This document shows, piece after piece, positions 1 to 7,942 of a stretch of 64,000 nt of DNA (within the stretch, counting starts at the first letter, position 1; the number at the start of each line of letters is the position of its first letter). Source of the stretch: Stutzerimonas balearica DSM 6083 (GTDB lineage Bacteria; Pseudomonadota; Gammaproteobacteria; Pseudomonadales; Pseudomonadaceae); the NCBI RefSeq assembly GCF_000818015.1, contig NZ_CP007511.1, positions 1,970,001 through 2,034,000 on the forward strand, given 5' to 3'. The position numbers and the translations under genes were made by a program. The notes beneath the pieces were generated by a model. It saw nothing but the letters and a program-made list of their open reading frames with translations. It had not been told where the DNA came from and made no database searches.

Positions 1-427
1 AGCCCTGAAGGGCGTCGTAGGGGTCACGGTCGGCGCGAATGGCGAAGGCGTCGAAACCGCAGCGGCGCAGGTAGAACAGCTGATCGCGCAGTACATCGCC
101 GATCGCGCGGATCTCGCCCTTGAAACCGTAGCGCTCGCGCAGCAGGCGAGCGCTGGAGTAATGACGCCCGTCGGTGAAGCTGGGGAAGTTCAGTGCGATG
201 ACCTGAAAGTGCTGCAGGTCTTCGGCAATCTCTTCCACCGGCTCGTCCGAATCCAGCCAGACGCCCAGCCCGCCGTCACGCGCCTTGAGCGCGTGTGCAT
301 GGTCCAGCCAGAGGCTCAGCGGAACGATGACATCGTCACAGTTGGACAGGTCGTCAAGCGTCTGTTCCTTGGGCAGCAGATGCCAGGTTTCGTCGACGAC
401 CTGGTCGCCCTTAATGATTCGCTGCAT
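1..427 (-). CDS. DUF934 domain protein, C-terminus cut by window edge
   Basis: The frame starts at 427 (MQRIIKGDQVVDETWHLL) and runs off the window start, so the C-terminus is missing. The visible part resembles the DUF934 'oxidoreductase' family, including the stretch FKGEIRAIGDVLRDQL and the FLRRCGFDAF-like region. It overlaps the end of the sulfite reductase gene by 17 bp on the same strand, which implies co-transcription and translational coupling. DUF934 proteins habitually follow cysI in pseudomonads and are presumed to help assimilatory sulfite reduction. The biochemical role is not established and no catalytic motif is visible. Confidence 0.85.
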   Translation of the reverse strand, partial: MQRIIKGDQVVDETWHLLPKEQTLDDLSNCDDVIVPLSLWLDHAHALKARDGGLGVWLDSDEPVEEIAEDLQHFQVIALNFPSFTDGRHYSSARLLRERYGFKGEIRAIGDVLRDQLFYLRRCGFDAFAIRADRDPYDALQG

Positions 428-2069
428 AGACGCGCTCCTTGAAAGGCTCGATACCGATGCGACGGAAGGTGTCGATAAACTGCTCATCTTCGGTGCGCTG
501 CTCCACGTAGACGTTGATGATTTTTTCGATCACGTCCGGCATGGCGTCCTGGGCAAAGGACGGACCGAGAATCTGCCCCAGGCTGGCGTCGCGCCCGGAA
601 CTGCCGCCGAGCGAAACCTGGTAGAACTCCGCGCCCTTCTTGTCGACGCCGAGAATGCCGATGTGGCCGACGTGGTGATGGCCACAGGCATTCATGCAAC
701 CGGAGATGTTCAGGTCCAGGTTGCCGATGTCGAACAGATAGTCCAGGTCGTCGAAACGACGCTGAATCGCCTCGGCGATTGGAATCGACTTGGCATTGGC
801 CAGCGAACAGAAGTCGCCGCCCGGGCAGCAGATGATGTCGGTCAGCAGGCCGATGTTCGGCGTCGCCAGGCCTAGTTCGCGCAGTTCCTGCCACAACTCG
901 AACAGCTTCGCCTGTTCGACGTCGGCGAGAATCATGTTCTGCTCGTGGGAGTTGCGCACCTCGCCGAAGCTGTAGCGATCGGCCAGGTCGGCGATGGCTT
1001 CGAGCTGCTTGTCGGTCACATCGCCGGGGGCGACGCCCGTCTTCTTCAGCGACAGGGTGACGGCGGCATAGCCGGGCTTCTTGTGCGCAACCACGTTGCG
1101 TGTGCGCCAGCGGGCGAAGCCGGGATGCTCGGCATCCAGGCGCGCCAGTTCCGCGTCCTGGTCGGCCAGGTCGCGGTAGGCCGGGTCGACGAAGAAGCGG
1201 CTGACGCGCTGGACTTCCTCATCGGTAAGGGTTGCCGGCCCATCCTTCAGATGTGCCCACTCGGCTTCCACGCGCTCGGCGAAGACCTCCGGCGTCAGCG
1301 CCTTGACCAGAATCTTGATGCGCGCCTTGAACTTGTTGTCGCGGCGGCCGTAGCGGTTGTAGACCCGCAGGATCGCATCGAGATAGGTCAGCAGGTGCTG
1401 CCAGGGCAGGAATTCGTTGATGAAACTGCCGACGATCGGGGTACGGCCCAAGCCGCCGCCAACCGAGACGCGGAAGCCCAGCTCGCCGGCGGCATTTTTC
1501 ACCGCTTCCAGGCCGATGTCATGCACTTCGATGGCGGCGCGATCGCTGACCGCCCCGTTGACCGCAATCTTGAACTTGCGTGGCAGGAAGGCGAACTCGG
1601 GGTGGAAGGTCGACCATTGGCGAATGATTTCGCACCAGGGGCGCGGGTCGATCAGCTCGTCACGGGCGACGCCGGCGAACTGGTCGGTGGTGGTGTTGCG
1701 GATGCAGTTGCCGCTGGTCTGGATGGCGTGCATCTGCACGGTGGCCAGTTCTGCGAGAATCTCCGGGACTTCCTCGAGCTCCGGCCAGTTGAACTGGACG
1801 TTGGTCCGCGTACTGATGTGCGCATAGCCCTTGTCGTAGTGACGTGCGATGTAGGCCAGTTTGCGCAACTGGGTGGACGACAGCAGACCGTAGGGAACAG
1901 CGATGCGCAGCATGGGTGCGTAACGCTGGATATAGAGGCCGTTCTGCAGGCGCAGGGGGCGAAATTCCTCACCACCCAACTCGCCGCTCAGGTAGCGGCG
2001 AGTCTGATCGCGGAACTGCCGCACGCGATCTTCGATGATGTGTTGGTCGTACTGGTCGTAAACGTACAT
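411..2069 (-). CDS. cysI: assimilatory sulfite reductase, siroheme/4Fe-4S subunit
   Basis: This 552-aa protein reduces sulfite to sulfide for cysteine synthesis, in six one-electron steps at a coupled siroheme and [4Fe-4S] centre in the cytoplasm. The cluster ligands are visible as C415-x5-C421 (CPGGDFC) and C458-x3-C462 (CMNAC). Two ferredoxin-like and two nitrite/sulfite reductase repeats precede them. I chose the ATG at 2069 (MYVYDQYDQHII), which has AGGAC upstream, over an in-frame start 87 nt further upstream that adds an unconserved tail. The overlapping DUF934 gene downstream is the usual partner. The single-polypeptide form is typical of pseudomonads; no flavoprotein subunit gene is adjacent. 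Confidence 0.95.
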   Translation of the reverse strand: MYVYDQYDQHIIEDRVRQFRDQTRRYLSGELGGEEFRPLRLQNGLYIQRYAPMLRIAVPYGLLSSTQLRKLAYIARHYDKGYAHISTRTNVQFNWPELEEVPEILAELATVQMHAIQTSGNCIRNTTTDQFAGVARDELIDPRPWCEIIRQWSTFHPEFAFLPRKFKIAVNGAVSDRAAIEVHDIGLEAVKNAAGELGFRVSVGGGLGRTPIVGSFINEFLPWQHLLTYLDAILRVYNRYGRRDNKFKARIKILVKALTPEVFAERVEAEWAHLKDGPATLTDEEVQRVSRFFVDPAYRDLADQDAELARLDAEHPGFARWRTRNVVAHKKPGYAAVTLSLKKTGVAPGDVTDKQLEAIADLADRYSFGEVRNSHEQNMILADVEQAKLFELWQELRELGLATPNIGLLTDIICCPGGDFCSLANAKSIPIAEAIQRRFDDLDYLFDIGNLDLNISGCMNACGHHHVGHIGILGVDKKGAEFYQVSLGGSSGRDASLGQILGPSFAQDAMPDVIEKIINVYVEQRTEDEQFIDTFRRIGIEPFKERVYAANH

Positions 2070-2302
2070 GACGTGTCCTGTGTGCAGGCTGCTACAGCTT
2101 CCAGCGGGCACGGCTGCGCGCACCCATTTCAGGTAGGGGCGGCAAGATACCAGCAAGCGGTTATGCGCAAAAGTGATGTTTGGGAATATGTTTAGAACCT
2201 GAAGCCCGTTCGTCGAGCAAATCCGGCGTGCCCCTTGCCGCGCTTGCCGAGCTGTTCTTGACTGCAGGAAAGCGCAAGCGAAACAGCCGTGAGGAAAGGG
2301 TG

Positions 2303-2413
2303 ATGAGACGAATCGGACCGCACCAACAAGACAGCCTGGCGGATGCTGCAGCCATCTTCATACTGATCCTTCTGGCGGTCGGCACGGCGGTGTTCTGGGT
2401 CAGCCATCAGTGA
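2303..2413 (+). CDS. 36-aa single-pass membrane peptide
   Basis: This short ORF begins MRRIGPHQQDSLADAAAIF. It has a hydrophilic N-terminus, one hydrophobic helix (about residues 15-32, rich in I/L/A/V) and a short polar tail (WVSHQ). A strong ribosome site (GAGGAAAGG) lies 8 nt before the ATG at 2303, which argues that it is translated. The longer frame starting at 2180 has no such site and an uncharacteristic N-terminus. It sits alone between cysI and a convergent DUF2970 gene. No function is known to me; expression and homologues would decide whether it is a real membrane micropeptide. Confidence 0.6.
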   Translation: MRRIGPHQQDSLADAAAIFILILLAVGTAVFWVSHQ

Positions 2414-2420
2414 GGCGTCG

Positions 2421-2636
2421 CTAGACGCCGGCCAGGTGGGTCACCAGTTTGACCACGCCGAGAATCACGAGCACGAAGGCGACGGTAAAGATCAGGCCGA
2501 TCACGATGAAATGGCTGGGTTTGCCATGCTGAAAATCGCGTGCCCGGTTCTTGCCACTCTGTACGCCCAGTGCTGCAGCCAGGACGCTGAGCAAGGTCTG
2601 GCGAAGGGTAAGCGGGCGATCTCGTTGTTCGTCCAC
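2421..2636 (-). CDS. DUF2970 family small membrane protein
   Basis: This 71-aa protein has a polar N-terminal segment (LTLRQTLLSVLAAALGVQS) and one strong C-terminal membrane helix (HFIVIGLIFTVAFVLVILGV), the usual DUF2970 layout. I chose the GTG start at 2636 because GAGG lies just upstream and the longer frame adds a non-conserved, overly polar extension. The family is common in proteobacteria and its function is unknown. It ends 7 bp from the stop of the convergent 36-aa ORF. Confidence 0.75.
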   Translation of the reverse strand: MDEQRDRPLTLRQTLLSVLAAALGVQSGKNRARDFQHGKPSHFIVIGLIFTVAFVLVILGVVKLVTHLAGV

Positions 2637-2733
2637 GGCAACCTCGCGATGACGGTTTTCCGGGAGTCTAGTCGATCCGCTGGAGAACGCAGGAGCGGGG
2701 AAGGCGGGGCGCAGGGCGTCCCGCCAGGGCAGG

Positions 2734-3264
2734 TCAGTCCTTGCTGACTGCGATGGTCCGCTCACCGTCTGCAGCGCCCGGTTTCTTCGGCATGCTGAGC
2801 ATCAGCACGCCCTTGTTGAACCTGGCCTGTATCTTGTCCTTCTCGACCGAGTCGGGGACGTTGAAGCTGCGCTGAAAGCTGCCGTACGAGCGCTCGGACA
2901 GGTAGTAGCCCTGCTTTTCCTCCTTGCGTTCCTGGCGCTTCTCACCCTTGATGGTGAGCGTGTTTCCGCTCAGCTTGACCTCGACATCCTTCTCATCCAT
3001 GCCTGGCAACTCTGCGCTGATCTCGAAGGCGTCGTCCTTTTCGACAACGTCGACGGCCGGTAGCCGTGCCAGCCCGCTTTGCCAGAATGGCCCGGTTTCG
3101 ACGCCGGTCCTGGCCAAGGGGCGGTGCCAGGACAGATCGAAGTCGTCGAACAGCCGGTCGACCTGGCGGCGCAGGCTTTCGAATGGGCGCCAGGGTTCGT
3201 GGGTGGCTGGTGGGGCGGCCTTTTTCTCTTCACCTGCCACGGGTTTGTTTGCAGCATCGTTCAT
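2734..3264 (-). CDS. Hsp20/alpha-crystallin small heat-shock protein
   Basis: This 176-aa protein has an alanine- and lysine-rich N-terminal region and then an alpha-crystallin domain (about residues 70-160). Visible elements are ELPGMDEKDVEVKLSGNTL, RSYGSFQRSFNVPD and the late NKGVLMLSMPK strand. Such proteins form cytoplasmic oligomers that hold unfolding proteins. The start at 3264 has a near-perfect AGGAGGT ribosome site; the upstream in-frame extension is not conserved in character. A perfect TTGAT-N4-ATCAA box lies about 75 bp upstream, so low oxygen may control it through Anr. It is not obviously IbpA, so no symbol is given. Confidence 0.92.
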   Translation of the reverse strand: MNDAANKPVAGEEKKAAPPATHEPWRPFESLRRQVDRLFDDFDLSWHRPLARTGVETGPFWQSGLARLPAVDVVEKDDAFEISAELPGMDEKDVEVKLSGNTLTIKGEKRQERKEEKQGYYLSERSYGSFQRSFNVPDSVEKDKIQARFNKGVLMLSMPKKPGAADGERTIAVSKD

Positions 3265-3337
3265 TGCAGAACCTCCTGTCAGAAGCCCTCGGAACTTCAG
3301 AGCCTCTGCATTCTTCGCCTGCGTTGGCGGCTGCTGT

Positions 3338-3351
3338 TTGATGCGGATCAA
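3338..3351 (-). promoter_or_regulatory. candidate Anr/FNR box upstream of hsp20
   Basis: The sequence TTGATGCGGATCAA matches the FNR/Anr consensus TTGAT-N4-ATCAA at every conserved base. Its centre is about 80 bp before the hsp20 ATG, which leaves room for a class II promoter with start near 3303. It lies in the gap between the hsp20 gene and the membrane-protein gene upstream on the same strand. The match is direct; regulation by Anr is inferred. Confidence 0.6.
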
Positions 3352-3391
3352 CCGCGAAGGCACTCGCTGCTGCGAGCGACGCCACGGCCGC

Positions 3392-3844
3392 CTAGAGGTT
3401 GGCCTTGAACCAGTCCCACAAACCAAAGGAGAAGCCGGGAATCAGGTCGATGCCCAGCGCGGATTTGAGCAGATAGAGGATCACCAGGCCGACAGCTGCC
3501 GAGAACACGAGGAAGAGCGTGATCAGCGCCGCCTTGGCCGCCAGCGAGAGATTTTGCTGGGGGCGCGACAGGTTGCGTTTGTTGCGCCCAGCGAGGATCG
3601 CGAAATAGTAGTGATTGCCGAACAGCTTCAGCGTGCCGCGCAGGTCGAGACGGTGGCGGACCCATGATCGTGTCCCGAAGATGCCGCGCAAGGCTTCGAG
3701 CTGTTCGTCGCTGAACGAGTCGCGCAGATGCTCGGGCAGACGCTCCAACAGGCCCTGCGTGAACGCGTCCTGCCGCACGGCATCCGCGCCGAAGGGCGAA
3801 GGGTAGGGCGCCTGCTCATCGCGGCCGGGTTGGGGTGATTCCAT
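3392..3844 (-). CDS. hypothetical membrane protein with hydrophobic helix
   Basis: This 150-aa protein has a long hydrophilic N-terminal part (PYPSPFGADAVRQDAF and LLERLPEHLRDSF), a basic stretch (NKRNLSRPQQNLS), one strong membrane helix (ALITLFLVFSAAVGLVILYLL) and an amphipathic tail (FGLWDWFKANL). Pseudomonad homologues sometimes carry a misleading shikimate-pathway name; nothing here resembles EPSP synthase. Its ATG shares one base with the stop codon of the LRR-kinase gene (TGATG), so the two are translationally coupled and probably act together. Function unknown. Confidence 0.8.
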   Translation of the reverse strand: MESPQPGRDEQAPYPSPFGADAVRQDAFTQGLLERLPEHLRDSFSDEQLEALRGIFGTRSWVRHRLDLRGTLKLFGNHYYFAILAGRNKRNLSRPQQNLSLAAKAALITLFLVFSAAVGLVILYLLKSALGIDLIPGFSFGLWDWFKANL

Positions 3845-5166
3845 CAGTGATCGTCCAGGTCATGGCGAAGCGCGGCGATCCGCGCTTCGAGCGTTTGGAA
3901 ATCCGGCCGCTGCATAGGCTCCGTGGCCAGGCATTGGTCGCGCAGAAGGGCAAGGGTGGCGAGGTCGTGGTCGGGTTCGAGCCGAAGCAGCAGTTCATCG
4001 ATCAGGTGACCGAACGCACGAGCCTCCAGGCGCTGCAGTGCGCCGCCTTGCGGACCGGAGGGATCGAAAAACGAGGCTGCTCCGAAATCGCTGAGCCGGC
4101 AATCACCGCTCTCGTCGACGAGCAGATTATGTGCGTACAGATCGCCGTGCAGGATGCCGCGGCGATGCAGGTGGGCCACCGCCGAGGCAGCCGCACTGGC
4201 GATGCGCACGACCTGGGCGGCGTTGAAGCCGCGACCCTCGGCATAACAGTCGCGCGTGCAGCTGGCGAACGAAGGCGGGGCGGCAAGCGCCGCGTAGCGT
4301 GGGTCGAGCAGCTCCATCAGCAATGCCGGCTCTGCCGGACTGGCGAGCGGCGCGATGACCGGCAACAGGTGCGGATGCGGTCCGGCGGCGATGCAGGCAG
4401 CCATCTCGCTACGCGGCAGCCCGTCGCTGGTCACGGCACCCTTGAAGCGCTTGAGCGCCGCGGGTCGCCCAGGACCGTCATCCGGATGCCAGTCGGCGCG
4501 CTGGACCACGCCCGACGCCCCCTCGCCCAGCACGGGGCCAAGGCGAAGATGCTTGGGCTCAATCGCGCGCGTAGCGGCATGGGCCTGTGCCAGCTGTTCG
4601 AGGCGATCGCTCGGTGGGTTGCCGCCGAATGCCAGCCAGGCAAGGTTCGGCAGTTCCAACAACCAGTCCGGCAGCGCCGGCAAGCGGTTGGCGGCGATGC
4701 GCAGCAGCTCCAGGCGATCGCAGCCGGCGAGCGCTTCTGGCAAGGCGCTCAGCCGATTGCCGGCGAGCATGAGCTTCTGCAGATTCGAACGCAGCCCTAG
4801 CGCTGACGGCAGCTCCTCGATGCGGTTGTCGGTCAGGATCAACCAGCGCAGCGATGGTGGTAGCGCGGCCGCCGGGACCCGCTCGATGCGGTTGGCCTTG
4901 AAGCCGACCATTTCCAGCCTTTGGCAATCCCCGAGGCACTCGGGCAGCTCCCGGAAGCCGTTGTCCGAGCAGAACAGGATGCGCAGCCGATGCAGGCGCG
5001 ACAGATCGGCAGGCAAGGTGTCGAGCTGATTGCCGCTCAGGTTCAGTACTTCGAGCGTGTCCGCCAGCGCGTAGATTTCTTCGGGAAAACGGGTCAAGCC
5101 TGCCGAGAGATCGAGACGCCTGGCGCCTGCCAGCTCTCCGCGACGCAACTGTTCGAGACTGTGCAT
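3844..5166 (-). CDS. leucine-rich-repeat protein kinase
   Basis: This 440-aa protein fuses about seven leucine-rich repeats (residues 15-190, e.g. LEVLNLSGNQLDTLP) to a eukaryotic-like Ser/Thr kinase domain (205-440). Kinase elements are present: the glycine loop GEGASGVV (214-221), Lys239, Glu254, an HGD catalytic loop with Asp342 and Asn347, and DFG at 360-362. HGD replaces the usual HRD, a variation also seen in active bacterial kinases. The domain is compact, with a short activation segment. No transmembrane helix is evident, so it is probably cytoplasmic. The ATG at 5166 follows AAGGAAG. The coupled downstream membrane protein is a plausible partner. Confidence 0.9.
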   Translation of the reverse strand: MHSLEQLRRGELAGARRLDLSAGLTRFPEEIYALADTLEVLNLSGNQLDTLPADLSRLHRLRILFCSDNGFRELPECLGDCQRLEMVGFKANRIERVPAAALPPSLRWLILTDNRIEELPSALGLRSNLQKLMLAGNRLSALPEALAGCDRLELLRIAANRLPALPDWLLELPNLAWLAFGGNPPSDRLEQLAQAHAATRAIEPKHLRLGPVLGEGASGVVQRADWHPDDGPGRPAALKRFKGAVTSDGLPRSEMAACIAAGPHPHLLPVIAPLASPAEPALLMELLDPRYAALAAPPSFASCTRDCYAEGRGFNAAQVVRIASAAASAVAHLHRRGILHGDLYAHNLLVDESGDCRLSDFGAASFFDPSGPQGGALQRLEARAFGHLIDELLLRLEPDHDLATLALLRDQCLATEPMQRPDFQTLEARIAALRHDLDDH

Positions 5167-5212
5167 GCCTGCTTCCTTGCCAGGATGAAATACGCGCCGC
5201 CGTCGGCTTCGG

Positions 5213-6271
5213 TTACCGGGCTGGGACAGCCCCGGGCACGCTGCGTTCCGCTCGCCGGCGCCCGAGCACGAGTTCGGCGCGGGCACGCAGCTGCCCGCAA
5301 CCGCCATCGACGTCCTGGCCCGCGGAATTGCGCACCTTGGTCAGTACGCCGCGGCTATGCAGGTAGCGCACGATCTGTACGATGCGCTCGCCCTGTGGCC
5401 GCTGGTATTGGTCGTCTTCCAGGCTGTTGTAGGGAATCAGGTTGAGCACGGCGAACTTGCCGGCCAGCAGGCGCAGCAGCGTGTCCATTTCCTGTTGGCT
5501 GTCGTTGATGCCGGCCAGCAGCGTCCATTGGTACTGGATCGGATAGCCGACGGTGCGGGCATAGCGCTCGCCCAGTTCGACCAGCTCGGCCGGGTCGATG
5601 CGCGGCGCGCGCGGCAGCAATGCCTGGCGGAGCGCGGCGTCGGTGGTATGCAGCGACAACGCCAGGGCCGGCTTGACCCGTTGCGCGGGCAGGCGTTCGA
5701 ACACCCGCGGGTCGCCGACCGTGGAGAACACCAGGTTCTTGTGGCCAATGCCGCCGTCGGTGCCGAGCAGGTCGATGGCTTCGAGCACGTTGTCGAGATT
5801 GTGCGCCGGCTCGCCCATGCCCATGAACACGACTTTCTTCACCGGGCGGAAGCGCCGCGCCAAGGCGACCTGGGCAACGATCTCGGCACTGCCGAGCTGG
5901 CGTAGCAGGCCGCTCTTGCCGGTCATGCAGAACACGCAGCCGACCGCGCAACCGACCTGGCTGGACACGCACAGGCCATCGCGCGGCAACAGCACGCTCT
6001 CCACCATCTGCCCGTCGCCCAGCTCCACCAGCAGGCGCGCCGAACCGTCGGCGCCCGGGTGTTCGGAGCGCAGGCGTACGAGGCCGTTCAGGCTCGCCTG
6101 GAGCGCTGGCAGCGCCTCGCGCACGCTGAGCGGCAGAAAGTCCTCTGCCTGCTGCTGGCGGCGGCCGATGGAAATATCGCGGCCAAGCAGCCAGGCGCGC
6201 GTCATGCGCCCGATATGGCGCGGCTTGGCGCCGGCAGCGGTGAACTGCTGGTGAATGTCTTGGATCTGCAT
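5213..6271 (-). CDS. RlmN/Cfr-family radical SAM RNA methyltransferase
   Basis: This 352-aa radical SAM enzyme has cluster ligands C108-x3-C112-x2-C115 in CVSSQVGCAVGCVFC. Two further cysteines sit where RlmN needs them: Cys101, seven residues before the cluster, and Cys325 in DVDGGCGQL. That pair supports the methylated-cysteine mechanism that methylates C2 of an adenosine in RNA. VFMGMGEPAHN is the family's SAM-binding GEP motif. Pseudomonads normally carry a separate true rlmN, so this is probably a paralogue whose RNA target is uncertain. The gene lies 46 bp upstream of the LRR kinase on the same strand. Confidence 0.88.
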   Translation of the reverse strand: MQIQDIHQQFTAAGAKPRHIGRMTRAWLLGRDISIGRRQQQAEDFLPLSVREALPALQASLNGLVRLRSEHPGADGSARLLVELGDGQMVESVLLPRDGLCVSSQVGCAVGCVFCMTGKSGLLRQLGSAEIVAQVALARRFRPVKKVVFMGMGEPAHNLDNVLEAIDLLGTDGGIGHKNLVFSTVGDPRVFERLPAQRVKPALALSLHTTDAALRQALLPRAPRIDPAELVELGERYARTVGYPIQYQWTLLAGINDSQQEMDTLLRLLAGKFAVLNLIPYNSLEDDQYQRPQGERIVQIVRYLHSRGVLTKVRNSAGQDVDGGCGQLRARAELVLGRRRAERSVPGAVPAR

Positions 6272-6324
6272 AGGGCGCGCATTCTAGCGATGCGCGGGCG
6301 TAAAGGGCAGCGCCAGCGGTGCGC

Positions 6325-7464
6325 TCAGTCGCTGAAACGACGGCTGGCCGGGATGATGCCAAGCAGCAGGAGCATGAGCATGAAGAACGCCGCACCGAGC
6401 GAGAACAGCTGCGCGACCACCCCCATCAAGGCGGGGCCTGCGAGCACGCCGGCGAAGCCAATGGTGGTAGCGACCGTCACGGCGGTGTGCATTGGCATGA
6501 TGGTCTGTCGGCTCAGCGACGAAATCAGCACGGGCGCGACGTTGGCACATCCCAGCCCGCAGAGGCCGTAGCCCAGCAGCGCCAACGGCCAGCTAGTGGT
6601 GCTCAGCGTGAGGGCGATGCCCAGGGCAGCCACCAGTCCACCCAGGGCGATGACGCGTGCCGGGCCCAGACGGTTGATCACTGGCGCGCCACCAAAGCGT
6701 GCGATCGTCACCATCAGCGTATAGGCGGCGTAACCGAGCCCGCCCAAGGAGACCTCCAGGCTCTTTTCTCCCGTGAGATAGAGCGCGCTCCAGTCCAGCA
6801 CGGCACCTTCGGCGAGATACACGGCGAAGCAGAGCAGGCCGGCCAGCAGCACCAGGCCGCGCGGGCGCACGAAGGCGAGGCCGCCACCTGGTGCGCGGTT
6901 GGGCAGGAAGCCGCGGGCAACCGAAAGATTGGCGATCACCACCACGGCGGTCATGCTCAGCGTGCCGAATTCGGCCGACAGACCCATGCTCAGTTGCAAC
7001 GTCATCGCCAGCGCGCCAACGATGGCGCCCAGGCTGAACATGCCGTGGAAATTCGACATCATGCGGCGCCCGACAGCCGTTTCGACCAGCACCGACTGGA
7101 TGTTCAACACCACGTCGATCACCCCCAGGCTGCCGCCAAAGCAGAACAGGGCCAGCGCCATGAGCCAGACCGAGTCGGCGAGCGCCATGCCGACCAAGGC
7201 AACGCCGAGCAGGGCAACCGCGCCGAGTACCACCGGCCGTATGCCCAGGCGCGACACCAGCAGCCCGGACAACGGCATCCAGCTGAGCGAGCCGATGCCG
7301 ATGCACAGCAGAAGTACGCCGAACAGTGCATCGCTCATCTCGATCCGCTCGCGAACGTAGGGCACCAGCGGTGCCCAGACGGCGAGCCCGAAACCAGCCA
7401 TGAAGAAGCCGCAGCGCGTGGCCGTCCGAGCGATCGAGCGGCTGGCGTCAACGGGCGCGGTCAT
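6325..7464 (-). CDS. MFS transporter, YbjJ-like
   Basis: This 379-aa protein has about twelve hydrophobic helices, the normal size and topology of a major facilitator. The first helix contains GFFMAGFGLAVWAPLVPYVRERI, and loop 2-3 carries an MFS-like SRLGIRPVVLGA segment. The N-terminal half resembles the YbjJ group of inner-membrane exporters with unknown substrate. The ATG at 7464 gives the expected short N-terminus; the longer frame adds a basic, non-membrane tail that overlaps the divergent DUF1883 gene. The substrate cannot be inferred from the neighbours. Confidence 0.85.
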   Translation of the reverse strand: MTAPVDASRSIARTATRCGFFMAGFGLAVWAPLVPYVRERIEMSDALFGVLLLCIGIGSLSWMPLSGLLVSRLGIRPVVLGAVALLGVALVGMALADSVWLMALALFCFGGSLGVIDVVLNIQSVLVETAVGRRMMSNFHGMFSLGAIVGALAMTLQLSMGLSAEFGTLSMTAVVVIANLSVARGFLPNRAPGGGLAFVRPRGLVLLAGLLCFAVYLAEGAVLDWSALYLTGEKSLEVSLGGLGYAAYTLMVTIARFGGAPVINRLGPARVIALGGLVAALGIALTLSTTSWPLALLGYGLCGLGCANVAPVLISSLSRQTIMPMHTAVTVATTIGFAGVLAGPALMGVVAQLFSLGAAFFMLMLLLLGIIPASRRFSD

Positions 7465-7549
7465 GGAGCACTCCTGGCAGCGGGCCGGCGAATCCGGCGG
7501 GGGCATCATGCTATCGTCTCGCCCCCTGCCTCGGAACCATAGGGCCGCC

Positions 7550-7846
7550 ATGAAATTCATCCACCAGCGCGAACACCTCGATGAAGATGACCTCGTCGTG
7601 ATCGAGTGCGACCAGCCTTGCAACGTCCGCCTGATGAACGACAAGAACTTCCGTGCATTCAAGAATGGCGGGCGGCACAGCTATGTCGGTGGTGCCTTCG
7701 ACCGCTTTCCCGCGCGCATCCGCGTGCCGAGTGCCGGCTTCTGGAACATCACGCTCGATACGGTGACCCGTCGGGCCATCAGCGTGACGCGCAAACCGAA
7801 CCTCAAGTACCGGATCAGGGTCATTCGTCGGCAGGCTCCGCAGTAA
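7550..7846 (+). CDS. DUF1883 domain protein
   Basis: This 98-aa protein begins MKFIHQREHLDEDDLVVIECDQPCNVRLMND and contains the family-typical YVGGAFDRFPARIRVPSAGFWNITLD. This is the DUF1883 fold, a small beta-rich domain sometimes fused to TIR domains and otherwise of unknown role. It stands alone here. It is transcribed divergently from the MFS gene with 85 bp between them. The start at 7550 lacks the extra basic tail of the longer frame. Confidence 0.8.
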   Translation: MKFIHQREHLDEDDLVVIECDQPCNVRLMNDKNFRAFKNGGRHSYVGGAFDRFPARIRVPSAGFWNITLDTVTRRAISVTRKPNLKYRIRVIRRQAPQ

Positions 7847-7942
7847 GGCGGGGTCGCTGTCCGGGGAGTTCTGCTTGTTTCGCCATTTTCATCGCACCCT
7901 TCGCATGGTCAACGCTTCGCTTCAGTCAGGCGGAGGGCTGAC

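Noticed and set aside
945..2195. 416-codon frame antisense to cysI
   Set aside because: cysI carries all siroheme/Fe-S ligands in the opposite frame; the antisense frame has no motif.
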